The position numbers and the translations under genes were made by a program. This document shows, one piece after another, positions 11,969 to 23,890 of a DNA stretch of 64,000 nt. The stretch is from Odobenus rosmarus divergens (Eukaryota; Chordata; Mammalia; Carnivora; Odobenidae). The stretch's first letter is position 1, and each line of letters opens with the position of its first letter. The DNA is taken from assembly GCF_000321225.1 (NCBI RefSeq), contig NW_004450461.1, forward strand, positions 280,626-344,625. The letters run 5' to 3'. Below the pieces are notes generated by a model that worked only from the letters and a program-made list of their open reading frames with translations, ran no database searches and was not told the origin of the DNA.

Positions 11969-12168
11969 TTTTATTTTATTAAGATTTTATTTATTTATTT
12001 GAGAGAAAGAATGAGAGATAGCGAGAGAGCATGAGAGGGCAGAGGGTCAGAGGGAGAAGCAGACTCCCTGCTGAGCAGGGAGCCTGATGCCAGACTCGAT
12101 TCCGGGATTCCAGGATCATGATTTGAGCCAAAGGCAGTCGCTTAACCTTCTGAGCCACCCAGGTGCCC
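11969..12168 (-). mobile_element. Can-SINE, antisense
   Basis: Tail side AAGATTTTATTTATTTATTT, body GAGGGAGAAGCAGACTCCCT, head side CTGAGCCACCCAGGTGCCC. A perfect 16-bp target-site duplication, TCCTTCTGTGTTTTTA, lies at 11953-11968 and 12169-12184. Confidence 0.97.
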
Positions 12169-12497
12169 TCCTTCTGTGTTTTTAAATAGGAATTCCACTG
12201 TTAGGAAGAGCTATCACTTTCCTCCTAATTAATTAATTATACTTATATAGATTTGAGAATATTTATTCTATAGGTTATAATCCATTAATATCCTTATTTA
12301 TTTTGTTGCTGAATTTGTCATAGGTTTAGCTACTGGAAATTAATTCAAGTTGGCTCTTTTGTCCTTTCAACAGTTTTTGAACACTTTCTTTTTATGCCCT
12401 TATAGCATATGCCCTCATCTTGCACTTTTGTTACTCCAGCACATCGGTAATTTTTCCAAGGGTTTATTTAGAAAATATTATTTAGATATTAAAATCT

Positions 12498-12660
12498 GGG
12501 GGTGCCTGGGTGGTTTAGTCGGTTTAGCACCCAAGTCTTGATTTCAGCTCAGGTCATGATCTGAGGGTCCTGACTCCACACTTGGCGTGGAGCCTGCTTG
12601 GGATTCTTTCTCTCCCTGTCCTTCTGCCCCTCCCCCTGTTCTCTGGCTCACTCTCTCAAA
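12498..12660 (+). mobile_element. Can-SINE with expanded tail
   Basis: Head GGGGGTGCCTGGGTGGTTTA, then TTTCAGCTCAGGTCATGATC and a CT-rich body. The A tail runs directly into the polypurine array that follows. The target-site duplication ATTAAAAT(C/G)TG is found at 12488-12498 and, beyond the array, at 12911-12921. The array therefore lies inside the insertion and grew from the SINE tail. Confidence 0.95.
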
Positions 12661-12910
12661 AAAGAAAAAAAGAAAAGAAAAGAAGAGAAAGAAAGGAAGG
12701 AAGGAAGGAAGGAAGGAAGGAAGGAAGGAAGAAAGAAGAAAGAAAGAGAAAGAAAGGAAGAAAGGAAGAAAGAAACAAAGAAACAAAGAAAGAAAGAAAG
12801 AAAGAGAAAGAAAGGAAGGAAGGAAGGAAGGAAGGAAGAAAGAAAGAAAGAAAGAAAGAAAGAGAAAGAAAGAAAGAAAGAAAGAAAAAGAAAGAGAAAG
12901 AAAGAAGGAA
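12655..12910 (+). repeat. 250-bp (GAAA)n/(GGAA)n polypurine microsatellite
   Basis: About 255 bases of almost pure A and G on the plus strand: GAAAA units, then GGAA runs, then mixed GAAA and GGAA blocks, with two C interruptions. Three overlapping frames appear open only because the repeat lacks stops; their Lys/Arg/Glu/Gly-rich products are artefacts. The source is the A tail of the adjoining Can-SINE. Confidence 0.97.
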
Positions 12911-13329
12911 ATTAAAATGTGGGCATTAGATGTGCTTATTACTTCTGGTATTGACTTCTATACCCTTATTGTGAACAGAATAGGAAATATATGTATATAT
13001 GCATACATCTATCTATGCATATTTCCATACTTATTTGTGTATTTATTTGAAACCATGTATTCATACCAATACCTCTAATTTGAATTCAACACCACAAGGT
13101 TCACTACGGCAATCATCCTTTATCTTAAATCCTTTCTTAACAAGTGAGAAACCTGGCACTCATTCTTAACAATATACTGATTTATTCAAACTAGAATACA
13201 CATAATATAGTTTCAAATTTCTTAACCACACTACCAGGGGGAATTTGCTAACTCAAGTATCACTGCTTTAATTGGGCATTAGATTCTGTTTCCTAATATT
13301 TTATTTGTTTTGCATTAATATTCATAACT

Positions 13330-14150
13330 AATATTGGTCTTTTTTATACTATTTTTGCACTATATCATTTTCAGAATATGACATTACACAGCCTTTATAA
13401 GAAGATTTAGAACATTTTTTTCATTTCGATCTCTGAAACAATTTGTAGAATATTGGAACCATCTGTTTTTAAAGGATATATAGTCTTCTGTGAACAAGCC
13501 AGACCTCGTGACTTTTGTGGGTGAGTTCATTATTTAAACTATAGAAATTGGACTATTTAAATTTTCTATTGTGAATGACATTTGTTGGTTTTTGTTTCCG
13601 TTTTAAGGAATGATCTATTTCTTCAAGATTTTCAACATTTTTTTGTATAAATGTCTGCAAATAAGTCATTTATTTATTTACTCTTTCAATGGTTATTTCC
13701 CACTTTACAACTCTTATTTTTTGTACATTTGTGATTCTATTTTTTACAAAATTGTTAATCAATGGTTTACAAAAAAACCAGAATTTTGTCTTATTAATGG
13801 TGACTACTTTCTTCTATTCTCTACCTCACTAATTTAGGCTCTTACTTTTATTATTTTCTTCTTTTGCATTCTTTATGGCTTACTTTGTTATTCTTTTTCT
13901 ACGTTTTTTGCACGGGAAATTTATTTAATTTATTTTAATTCTTTTAATTTTTTTAGTAATAAAATTTTTCGGAACTATGCATTTTTTTCTGGTAATTGCT
14001 CTAAATTTATTCCATAGATTTCAATACATAGTGTTTTCTTTTCATTGCTTTTTAGGAATTCTGATACTTTAATTTTTATTTCACCTTTTACCCTAGAGTG
14101 CTTTGATAAAAGTTTTGATTTCCATGTAGCAGGGTCATATTAATTTTATT
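13330..14150 (-). mobile_element. Old L1 ORF2-like fragment, antisense
   Basis: Plus-strand phrases resemble the reverse complement of L1 ORF2 upstream of the reverse-transcriptase core: TTCTTCAAGATTTTCAACAT, AACCAGAATTTTGTCTTATT, TTATTTAGTTTTTT-like blocks and AGTGCTTTGATAAAAGTTTT. It is very degraded. It follows the 3' UTR block without the ORF2 C-terminus expected between them, so it is either a deleted form of the same element or a separate insertion. Confidence 0.55.
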
Positions 14151-15499
14151 TTAATTAATATCTTTATTGAATTATATTATTTCCCATAAATTTGAATTTT
14201 TTTATGGAAACCTGAATATGCCAGTTCCATTTCAGCTAGTTTCTTAAGCTATTAAAAATTATGGAAGTGGCATGAGGCATCGACTCTCTTTTAGGCATGT
14301 TAAAATTTTGGCACACGGATCAGTGGAAAGAAACAGGAAACTAGGATAAGAAATTTTATTGGCTGAAAAAAAAATAAACAGCCATTAAGAAAATTAAAGG
14401 TAGGGCTCTTCTGATGAAATGTGAGCATAATGATATACATTATCTGACACAGTAGCAATTTCAATAGAAATGAAGGACATAATCTAGCAATAAATGAAAA
14501 AATAGTCCAGGTAATAGATTCCTAGAAACATTTCTTATAGGTGGGATTGTGTTCTCTAGAAGAGTCCTTATGTAATAAGAGGCTCAGTTAGGGCTATGTA
14601 ATGCAAGAAGAATCTAGTCACCAGAAGTTAGGTGTGCAGTTAAATGGGGTTCAAGGCTGTCTTACAGCTCCAAAACAAAACAGAGTCCTAGAAAAGAAAA
14701 GGGAAACAAAATTCCAATTTTATATGTAGATAACATGATCCATAAGAAGAAAGTCACCAATGATATAAGTGAAAGGCTAATTCTGTATATCAAATGTGCT
14801 TTTGCTTCCAAGCAGTTTTAATACAATCCTCTACAAGGTATAAAATTGAACTTCCTAATGTACTTTTATGTGTTCTTGAAGACTGACTTAGATATTTTGG
14901 TAGAGAGGTCTGTGCAGAGCTGAAGGGTGTAAGAAGAAAGAAAAACCTCCGTAAGTTAAGATATAACATACGGCCAAAAGATCAGTTTTTCCCATTAGAC
15001 ATAGTTCAAGGTCTCAGTAGCCACAGGTGGATAACGGTTAAAGTATAAAATATCCACTATCATAAAAGTATATTGGACAGATCAGTTCTAGATCATTAAT
15101 AAAATGGAAAACATTCAGGGTAATAATCTTAAGTGATTGTAGAGGTTATTTCTGGCTGGAACTGCTAAACTGGGCAACAATCACCCCCATCTCCCCCACT
15201 TTCCCTCCCTTCTCAGACTAGAAACTGATAATTTTGCTGATAGATTTTTCTATCATTCCTTTATAACTTTATTTACTTGGCAATTTATTAAGTCATGGGT
15301 TCCACATGAACTATTATGTAGGAGTCATTAAAAAGTATAGTATAATGTAATGTTTTAAAATTATAAAGCAAATGTGTGTTATGTAAACCCACGGTGATAT
15401 ATTTTTAAATAAGATATTAAATTTGATTTCTTCAGTTGTTAGAGTGTCAGAGTATAATAAAATGCAAAGTCATTTAGAAAATAGAGTAAAAATATTTCA
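14151..15499. other. Unassigned sequence; possible DNA-transposon relic at ~15020-15100
   Basis: Mostly not assignable. At about 15020-15100, CAGTAGCCACAGGTGG and later TATTGGACAGATCAGTTCTA resemble the end of a common mammalian short repeat carrying TATTGGACAG near its terminus. I cannot name that family with confidence. Confidence 0.35.
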
Positions 15500-15690
15500 A
15501 TGTACAGCATATAGTTGATACAGCATATAGTTGACAATATTGTGATAATTTTGTATGGTGACAAACAGTAACTAGACTTTCTTTAAAGATCATGATCATT
15601 TCATAATATATATAAATATCGAATCATTATGATGTATACCTGAAACTAATGTTAATTATACTTCAATAAAAAAAGGTATTATACAATGCC
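15500..15690 (+). mobile_element. L1MA-type 3' UTR end
   Basis: ACAGTAACTAGACTTTCTTT, then GATCATTTCATAATATATAT, GAATCATTATGATGTATACC and CTGAAACTAATG, then TACTTCAATAAAAAAAGG. This is a sense L1MA/L1MB-like terminus. It begins with an exact tandem duplication of TACAGCATATAGTTGA (15503-15518 and 15519-15534). Confidence 0.75.
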
Positions 15691-15748
15691 AAAAAAACTA
15701 CAAAAATATTTGTACTATGTAAAAATTGTACTGTAGAACAATTACTCT

Positions 15749-15959
15749 TTTTTTTTAAGATTTATTTATTTATTTTAGAAAGAGAGAAAGCATACGAGAG
15801 GGGCAGAAAGAGGGAGGGAGAGTCCGTAGCAGACTCCACATTGACTGGGGCTGGATCTCACAACCTTGAGATCATGACCCTGAGTTCACGACCCTGAGAT
15901 CATGACCTGAGCTGAAACCAAGAGTCAGATGCTTAACTGATTGCACCACCCAGGTGCCT
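15749..15959 (-). mobile_element. Can-SINE, antisense, with internal duplication
   Basis: Tail side AAGATTTATTTATTTATTTT, head side CACCACCCAGGTGCCTC. The duplication CTGTAGAACAATTA(C/T)TCT is at 15731-15748 and 15960-15977. The middle is longer than usual because the TTGAGATCATGACCCTGAG block is partly repeated (CACGACCCTGAGATCATGAC). Confidence 0.95.
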
Positions 15960-15977
15960 CTGTAGAACAATTATTCT

Positions 15978-17245
15978 AAGTGCATAAGTGGCACTTATTT
16001 CATTTTATAAACTGTTTAGTATTATCCACTTCATTATAAAAGTATAATTATATTCTAGTTGCTCAACTAATTATTTTTCAGCAATAGTTTCTTTCATTTA
16101 ATATATAGGAAAAGTATAATTATGATGTTTTGGTATATTGATATTGTTAGCTCAGAGCTTTAAAATTTGATTTTTAGTTAATTATTCTCACATGCTAAGC
16201 ATACATGCTAAGAAAAATTTACTGAAGGCATACCATATGTTACTTCATAAATAAATCTTAACTAGACAATATGTTGGATTATAACAGGCTAAGGAATAAG
16301 ACATAAATTTTCTTGTTTTATAAATCAGTATGGTACAGATAAGTAAATTATATCATAGAATGTTAATTTTTGCTACCTTTTGTCCTTCTTGTTATGAATA
16401 TTAAGACACCTGAATTGAAAAATGAACTCAGACTCTTTCTGAAAGTTGGATAAGATTATTGTTGGCAAGAGATAACTAGGTTTGCTTATTAGATTTTTTT
16501 TAGACTATTATCCACAAATTGAAGGAGCTAAATCTGTTGCTCTAAGATTTTGATTGAAATAGTTATTTAAGCATAAGATAAACTGTAAGCATTCGATAAA
16601 AAATATTATTATAGCAAAAAATATTTTAAACATTTCTGTGGTCAAATAAAAATAATTGAGAAATGCTAACCTCTTTCTCCCACAAATTGAGCTATTTTAA
16701 TACTTGTGGTTTCCATAATTGAATTAAGGAACAATTATTTTTATAGAAATCTATTACATCTGGTAAAAAAAATTTTAAATAAGCTGCGTAAATGTTATTA
16801 TTAGAATAAATTTACCAAATAAAGTGACTCTTTCCTGAGTGATATACAATAAAGATTAGTGACTCTCCATCTTCAAGAATGAGTTTATTTAATTAGTTTC
16901 CTAGATAATTTCTTTATGAGAACAAAACTTTCAGGTATAGTGAGTCTTTGTCACCCAACATCATCATATATTCAATTGGATTTCCTTGACAACTCATTAT
17001 TTTATTCTGTTATGACATGACAATTAATTGATTGTAAAAATATGTGAGATTTTGCTCTTCTTTCATTCTTAAAACAATTTAGAATAAAATAATTGTTATT
17101 TCCTGGATCTCATATTCCCAATAAGCTGATATCTTTTAATCATTAAGCTTCCAATACTGTGTATAATTATCTTCAAATGGGTTTGTAATAGGTAGACCTT
17201 TAATTACTGAGGTAACAGACAATTGAAAAATGGTTAATTCTATCA
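15978..17245. other. Unassigned AT-rich sequence
   Basis: Very AT-rich with frequent stops in all frames. I recognise no gene or transposon. Confidence 0.5.
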
Positions 17246-17261
17246 CATAATTTGTTGTATT

Positions 17262-17466
17262 GTTAAAAAGAGTTTATTTGTTTTAGAAAGAGAGAGGAAA
17301 AGAGAGCTTGAGTGGGGGGAGGGGCCGAGAGAGAGGGAGACAATTTCAAACAGACTCTCTGCTGAGCGCAGAGCCCAACATGGGGCTCAATCCCAGGACC
17401 CTGAGATCATGACCTGAGCCCAAATCAAGAGTTGGTGGCTTAACTGACTGAGCTACCCAGGTACCC
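17262..17466 (-). mobile_element. Can-SINE, antisense
   Basis: Body GAGGGGCCGAGAGAGAGGGA, then CTCTCTGCTGAGCGCAGAGC and head side TGAGCTACCCAGGTACCC. The duplication CATAATTT(G/A)TTGTATT lies at 17246-17261 and 17467-17482. The AACCAAGAGT-like middle (CAAATCAAGAGTTGGTGGCT) marks an older subfamily. Confidence 0.95.
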
Positions 17467-17482
17467 CATAATTTATTGTATT

Positions 17483-18319
17483 CCAAAGAAGATTCTATAA
17501 TATAGAACCCAGTGCATGTGATTATGTAAAACATACATACCGATGCCCTTATTCACTGGAAATACTTCATCATGTTATTTGTAAAGGGATATAGTGCACA
17601 GATTTGGATGAAGATATATTTTTCCCAATATTAGGAGAGTATTGGGTCTCATCTTTCCTATATGACAAAGGTGAGCATTTTCTACACGTGACAGTTTCAT
17701 CAAAATATTTCTCCCCATAGAGCTATAGGAAAAAAAGAATTGTGTTTTGGATGTTATCATTCACTTTGGTTTTATGCTTGATTATTTCTGATAGAGAAAT
17801 CATTTAAAATAAAAATGTATGTTATTGTTTTATGCACGAGTGCTTAAAAATCCTTAGAGTTTATTATAAAGCACAAAAACACAAAGCACATATACATAAA
17901 CACAAATGCCTTAAGTCATTGATTAGCTGAACAGGAACATGTATCCAAACTCCTAACCAAGAAGAGCAGGAAAAAAACGGGGGGGGGAGGAGTGTCTTCT
18001 GGCCAAATAATAAATGGTTTACATTGCACAATGATTTAAAAAAAAAAAAGAAAAAAACGAAGAAGAAACTCAATTTATGAAGACTGAAGACATTCATTTT
18101 TTGAATACAAAAATAATTTTAAAATATTATTTCCGAGATTATGAAATTTTAATATCATTTCAGCTGTCAATATAGATAAATGCAGATTAGGGAATGAAGA
18201 ATATTAAGGAAATCTCAGTTCAGTTAGTTGCTGTAGAAAAGGAAAGTTTTCTCCACTTTGGCTGAAAGCACTATGAAATCTTTGAGCCATTGAACTTCCA
18301 TGACTGAAATAGAAACTTT
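17483..18319. other. Unassigned sequence
   Basis: No gene or nameable transposon. There is a G8 run near 17980 and an A-rich run near 18038-18060. Confidence 0.45.
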
Positions 18320-18425
18320 TGAAAATATCTTTGAAATAGAGAGATAATAACAATATTTGCCTCATGAAATAATTGTATAATTTAAACAAGGTGTCGCATG
18401 CAAAATACCTGTGGAATAGCTTAAG
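18320..18425 (+). mobile_element. MIR 3' fragment
   Basis: GAGATAATAACAATATTTGC, then CTCATGAAATAATTGTATAA and AAATACCTGTGGAATAG follow the order of the MIR 3' half: (GGATAATAATAGTACCTACC, then CTCATAGGGTTGTTGTGAGG, then CACCTGGCACATAG), as remembered. Confidence 0.6.
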
Positions 18426-18715
18426 TTACATATTAGTATTAAAATTATTACTGTGGCTGTTGTTTTGGTTATAATTATTATAAAGCTATTGTTTTGATAT
18501 ATAACATGGAATTACACTAAAATGAAAGTCTTTTATTTAGAGTACTTCAAACATGTTTTCAGATGAGTACTCTCTCTGGTGCTCTGCAAACCCCATGACA
18601 AAACAATTAAGAGTCTAAACAAAGGGGTATTGCTTGAGGAAAGTCAGAAAGGGCTGCTTGCCACAAAATAGGCATTGAGATCTGTCTTGACTGTGGTAGT
18701 TAACAGAACTGTGCT
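18426..18715. other. Unassigned spacer between two MIR copies
   Basis: Roughly 290 bases with no gene or nameable repeat. It lies between two sense MIR relics. Confidence 0.4.
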
Positions 18716-18920
18716 TGAGGCAGCATATATAGTGATTAAACTCTTGGCTTTTGAAAATAGACTGGCTCAGATTTCTGCTACTCATATGTGTGACCTTGGA
18801 CCTGTCATCAAACCTGTTGAAACTATTTTTTCTTTATCTATATAGATCAGACTCACAAAGGGATCTTTTGAATATATAAACTACTTATCACAGTGCCTGT
18901 CATTTAAGTTAGCATGCAGT
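18716..18920 (+). mobile_element. MIR, nearly full length
   Basis: CAGCATATATAGTGATTAAA, then TAGACTGGCTCAGATTTCTG, the core TGTGTGACCTTGGACCTGTC, and the end CACAGTGCCTGTCATTTAAG. All four landmarks follow the MIR consensus order. Confidence 0.85.
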
Positions 18921-19600
18921 ATTTAAAAAGAAATAGTATATATTATTATTTGAAAGAAAAGAGTCTACTTAATATTTCAGAAGTATCTAAGATGCCTTAA
19001 CATTTTTACTCCATAAACTTTAAATTCTCCATTAGTAAATACCAGGAGAGTGGAATATATGGGATGAATTTTAACGTTTGTTATTCATCTTACACCTTTT
19101 GGTCCTCAGATCCAGAAGTTTGGGTTCCAGATCAGTACTTTTGTTTGGCAGGCCACAGGGAAGAGGTCATGTAGCAGAAATTGTGTAAATTAACTTAAAT
19201 AGTTCTAAAAACTATAGATGTTAGGAATTGGTCTCAAAGTCTTATAGGCAATATATGAAGCACTGCAATATAGGTAAATTATTGGATTCACCCATTCCCA
19301 ATATTTGTGAGTAATTTTCTACTTATGGTGATGGTTACAGTCTCAGAGAAATGGGAAATATCAAAGAAACCATAATAAGACCTAGAGATCCTCAGATCTA
19401 TTAAAGAAGATAAAAACTCAATTTGGAATGTAACATGCTTATTATGTTACAATTATGTAGACATTTAGTTCAATCACTTCTGACACACAAGTATGGCTGG
19501 AATTGTGTATTCATTTGTGATATTTAGTTATTAGTCCGTAGTATCTTGCAATAAGTTAGTCTATTAGATGTCTTTATAATACAAATAGAAATGAGATTGC
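18921..19600. other. Unassigned sequence
   Basis: No gene or nameable transposon seen on either strand. Confidence 0.45.
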
Positions 19601-19796
19601 AGGAGTGCCTGGGTGCTTCAGTCGATTAAATGTCTGACTCTTGATTTCAGCTCAGGTCATGATCTCAAGATCATGAGATTGAGCCCTGCGATGGGCTCTG
19701 CACTTAGCAGGGAGTCTGCTGGAGGCTCTTTCTCATGCATGTTCTCTCTCACGCACACAAACGCAAATAAATAAATAGATCTTTAAAAAAAAATAA
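19601..19796 (+). mobile_element. Can-SINE, older subfamily
   Basis: Head AGGAGTGCCTGGGTGCTTCA, CTTGATTTCAGCTCAGGTCA, and end AAATAAATAAATAGATCTTT with an A tail. Probable target-site duplication AAATAGAAATGAGA near 19583 and AAAAAGAAACGAGA near 19794, with two mismatches. Confidence 0.93.
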
Positions 19797-20044
19797 AAAG
19801 AAACGAGAATACATGTGAATAAGACCTGACATAAACAGGCTCTGAATTGGTGAAGGTGGAATAAGATAGAGCCTATGAATTAATTATTAATTGAAGGATA
19901 AATCTAGGTTTAGACACCATCCTGTGGAGTGGTAGCACTGTCGAGTTGAGCAAATCTCCTGGGACACTGAGAAGACAATGTTGTATGTATTAAAACAAAT
20001 ATTATTGAACTTGAATTTCAATGCACCCCTCCACATGTAACCTT

Positions 20045-20165
20045 CAATCATATACTCAACTCTTTTGATAATCAATTCCCTCTTGTATAAGATAAAGGCA
20101 TAATTAACCCATGAGGCCATTCTAAGTACTGAAGGGGATAAGTAATATAAAATTTAGTGAACTTT
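20045..20165 (+). mobile_element. MIR fragment
   Basis: CATATACTCAACTCTTTTGA, then ATTCCCTCTTGTATAAGATA, then CCCATGAGGCCATTCTAAGT and ATAAAATTTAGTGAAC keep the spacing of MIR from the core to the 3' region. Identity is low. Confidence 0.5.
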
Positions 20166-20765
20166 AAATAATCAATCAAATTTAAGTGTAGATAAACTCA
20201 TAACAGAAAGATACCTCACATTCTTTTGTGTCAGTTTTTGGATGCTGAACCATATCATATCACTAGGGAAAATAGGATTTGAGTGTCTAATCTTGAATGA
20301 ATGAAAACTTTAACAAACTTGATGCTTTCTTTGCCGGTGAATTCTTGTTTTTCCCTTAAGTTCAATAGTTTATAACATTATTGAATATCTTTTCCCTTCT
20401 AGTAGATTATTCTACTCTCTTCCCAGAATAATGTTTCCAAATTCAAAGGAAGGGTTGAATGGTTTAAAAAGAATGCTATATTCATTTGAATTTGAGGCAC
20501 TTTTACTAAGAAAGTACCTAAAATGTTTACTTAATTACAGGAATAATTATTTATATCATAAGTAATGCATTTCATGAAATTCTATGAGTTGTAACATTTT
20601 CCAGTGGGTGTAAAATGATTATAAAGAGTATTACAAATGATTTTCTTATATATTAATTTGTAAGGATACCAAGATAATCACTGGTTTGCTTATTAGATTG
20701 TAATTCATATGATAATCACATAACTACCCTTGGGCTCTACAACTGTCATATTGAGGAAATCATAC
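20166..20765. other. Unassigned sequence
   Basis: No gene or nameable repeat. Confidence 0.45.
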
Positions 20766-21150
20766 TAGACTATTGCACACCTCTCATTTCCTCATGCTGT
20801 TCATCAGCCTGGAAAGACCTTCATTTATTTCCTACCATGCAAGCACATAATCAATTTTCAAGACTCATTTTAGGTATAAACCTCTATTTAACATCTTTTG
20901 TGAATTCCTATGGGGAAATTATCTGCTATTCCCTTGGATATTGCACCATAATCTCTGCTTACTTCTCTTGCCATTGTTATGATACTTTCAGTATTATGGA
21001 CATACATTCTGTTTCTCATTTGTGGACCTATTAACTTCCCGAAAACAGGCTTTGATCTTATTCTATATTTTCCCTTGCCTTAGTATTTATTTTTTGGAAT
21101 ATAGAAACTATTCTGTAATTGTTTGATGAATAAATGATTGATTTTGCTTA
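20766..21150 (+). mobile_element. L2 LINE 3' fragment
   Basis: CCTCATGCTGTTCATCAGCC and TGGAAAGACCTTCATTTATT, a later CCCGAAAACAGGCTTTGATC, and the end TTGTTTGATGAATAAATGAT follow the L2 3' consensus order, as remembered. The 65-codon frame at 20837-21034 is part of it. Confidence 0.75.
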
Positions 21151-22589
21151 CCTATGACACTGAGAAATATTGTGTGGAATGTTGAAAATAATGAAGTAAT
21201 TTTCAAGATAAATTTCCATAATTGACCAGACCTATTGTTTATCTAACATTATTTTGAATTCTTCATTCCTAACATTATTTATCTGTGCCCTTTCTTTCCT
21301 AATAGCATAAATAGTATAAATTGTTCTGTACGTACACTGAGAGAAATTCTTCCTTGCAATGAAATGAAGGCAGCAGAGCCGGAGCTATGTGTGATAGTAA
21401 GGAAAATATCTGTCTTTTCTTGAATTGTGCATTGTGACAAATTATGAGGTTAGATAAGCAAGTAGGGAAAAACAGGTTTTTGAAAATACATCACAGTAAG
21501 TTATCAACAATATTTACTTTTAAATTGCAGATTTAGCATCAATTTTCATGCAGCAAAAGTATAATTAAAACATTGCCAACTAGCATAAAAATATAAATAT
21601 ATTAAGTAATTTATTAATAAAATATACAGTAATATTCTATTATTTTTATCTTATATATGATAAAATATCTTAGCAAATAATCTAAGCTCTAGTATGGATT
21701 ACTGATCAAAATATTATTGTAATTTCCAAAACATTTGCTGAATTTTAGAAATTGCTAATGTTATTAGCTTAAGAATGCCCCCAGCTTGAGCCAAGATTTG
21801 ACAAAAAATACCTCAAACATTTTTTTAAAATTTCAATTACATTCATTATTAATACACTAGTACTGGGAGCTTCAATTTAGTCAGGTGAAGCTGAGAATCA
21901 GAGCTCACAAAGCTGATGTCTCGGTCCAGATGAAAAATATTGACACCAATGTTACATGAATTGCTAATCCTAGGCTTCTGGGATATGTACTTGCCTGTCA
22001 ATGTCACTGCTGTCTTCTTAGGAGCTCCAGGGAGCTACCAGTATGTAATCTTGAACCTTATTAGTTAATCAGTGGTCTTAGCAAATTACATTTATTTTTC
22101 AGAATGGAGATGTTCGAATAGCCTAACAAATGAATCTATACCTGTGAATACTGAATAAATACAAACTCTGTTCTAAAATAATTGCTGTTTTCAGTGGCAG
22201 TATCCCTACGGAAAGCCCAAGAAGAAAAATCATCTATAAAACGTGGGAGTTGAATCAGTTTATTGAATATTACTACTAGATTTGAGAGGAAACTCTCTAT
22301 TTAGAGTACATTATAAAAATACTGACATATATATATGAATTTTTATTGCAAAATTATATCAATTTTTGGCATTTTTGAAACTTTTCATAAATATTGAAAA
22401 AAATCAGACAAACCAAAAGAATACAACTTTGAGTTTGATAAATACGCTTTTGCTGAAAAGGATTATTATAGAAGGATTTTTTTTTCAAAATGGTAAAACT
22501 GAATTGAAAAATGCTGTTTTCATTTTGTATTTTACTGAGTATTTGCTACACCTTTGAAAACCTATGCTTTCAAAATATAACTATTTTCA
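21151..22589. other. Unassigned sequence
   Basis: AT-rich with no gene. 21860-21930 (GGAGCTTCAATTTAG, then CTGAGAATCAGAGCT) faintly resembles a MER5-type hAT relic, not enough to assign. Confidence 0.4.
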
Positions 22590-22690
22590 TTAATTACATC
22601 ATTTATCAAATGCCTATTTGGTACATTTGATGTGCCAGGGGTGGTTCTAAGTGCTTTTCGTATCAATTACTTTTAAATAAAGACTTTAAA
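22590..22690 (-). mobile_element. MIR fragment, antisense
   Basis: TTTGATGTGCCAGGGGTGGT followed by TCTAAGTGCTTTTCGTATCA matches the antisense MIR 3' region (TATGTGCCAGGCACTGTTCT, then AAGCGCTTTACGTGTATTAA), as remembered. Confidence 0.6.
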
Positions 22691-23114
22691 AAATAGATTC
22701 TTACCTACTGAAAATCCTTGATTTTGAAATAAAATAAATATTATTTTCTCAAATATTTAGAGGGACATATGGATAAATTTAAATAATTTAGTCTGTTCAT
22801 GAGGAGGAAAATTGTGTATAATCTCTTTACTGATGACATTGTAAGCTTATTTCTGTACAGTTATATGAAAATGTGATTTTGTTTTTTATTTCCTACTCTT
22901 AAGTTTAGAAAACTACTAAAGATATTTTGAATTTTAAGATATCTAAAAGATACCCATATGAAAGAAATCTTCAGAACTGGAGTTGATTAGCAGATCTCTC
23001 TCAGGTAGCTTAAAGGAGAGAGAGAGGGGGAGAAAGAAAGAGAGAGAGAGAAGAATATCTGGATTTTTGATGTTCTGTTCAATCACTAAATGCAAAACTA
23101 TGGGCACTAGCTTT
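22691..23114. other. Unassigned sequence with GA-rich run
   Basis: No gene. A GA-rich simple repeat lies at about 23012-23053 without a SINE head next to it. Confidence 0.5.
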
Positions 23115-23890
23115 GATTTTCCCTTTTATCTTGCCTTGGCCATCTAATTGCTATTGTCTCAATTCTGTCTCTTTACTATATCCTCTTAAATCCAGGAATA
23201 ACTTTTTCCTCCATATTCACATTGACACTGACTGCATTCAAGATATCACTATCTCTTATTGGGCTTGTTAGAAATGCACCCTTACTGGCTTTTCTGTCTC
23301 TAAATTCACAACCTTTCAGTTCATCCTCCAAACCATGCTAGATGGATCATTCTAAAGGATAAATGTGATTGTAGTATTTACCCATTTGAAATTCTACATA
23401 GACCACTATTGCCTAATAGATAAAGTTCAAACAGTTTAGCTTGGCACACAGGCATCTCCCTGATCAGGTCCCCATAAATCACTGTAGTTTCTCCTCAACC
23501 TAGCTTTCCCTATATTTCAAGAATGAAAAATTACTTACTATTTGCTGAATATTATGCATGTTTTCAGGGCTTTCTAGGCTTTGTGCATGCTTATTTTTCA
23601 AACTATAATTTCCTCATCACATTCTCTCAAGGAAATACCTAATAGTATGTAATGTAAATCCTGCACCGTCTCATTTCTGATGACTTAGTGACAACCATTC
23701 ATCTTTACAAGAATGAATCATTCACATTAATTTTCCACACTGTATGCTATATGGGCAATATTAATGTTTGTAGCGCTTACTACCATTTTATTCCTTTATC
23801 CTCTGTGAGACAATGCTTTTCCTTTAGGCAGTTATTCTGTCTTATTTCTTGTATTTCCAGAAACTGACACAATTAAAAATCATTAAATAG
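23115..23890 (+). mobile_element. L2 LINE, long 3' fragment
   Basis: The L2 landmarks come in order: GATGGATCATTCTAAAGGAT, then GCCTAATAGATAAAGTTCAA, then CCTGATCAGGTCCCCATAAA, GGGCTTTCTAGGCTTTGTGC, ACCATTTTATTCCTTTATCC and CTGTGAGACAATGCTTTTCC. It is one of the clearer ancient LINE relics in the window. Confidence 0.8.

Larger units (their letters stand above)
11280..13310 (-). mobile_element. Old L1M 3' UTR, antisense, interrupted by two SINEs
   Basis: Plus-strand landmarks match, from memory, a long L1M 3' UTR block in antisense: TGTTAACATGTTTCATAACA, TGTCTGCCAGGTTTCCTAAC, GTAATTAATAATTATCTTGT and CATAATATAGTTTCAAATTT. The block stays collinear across the SINEs at 11969-12168 and 12498-12910. 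Homology resumes after each: GGAATTCCACTGTTAGGAAG after the first, and GGGCATTAGATGTGCTTATT after the second. Confidence 0.75.

Noticed and set aside
12582..13078. Three overlapping plus-strand frames with long Lys/Arg/Glu/Gly runs, and an antisense Phe/Leu/Ser-rich frame
   Set aside because: They are the translation of the SINE-derived polypurine microsatellite, which lacks stops by composition.
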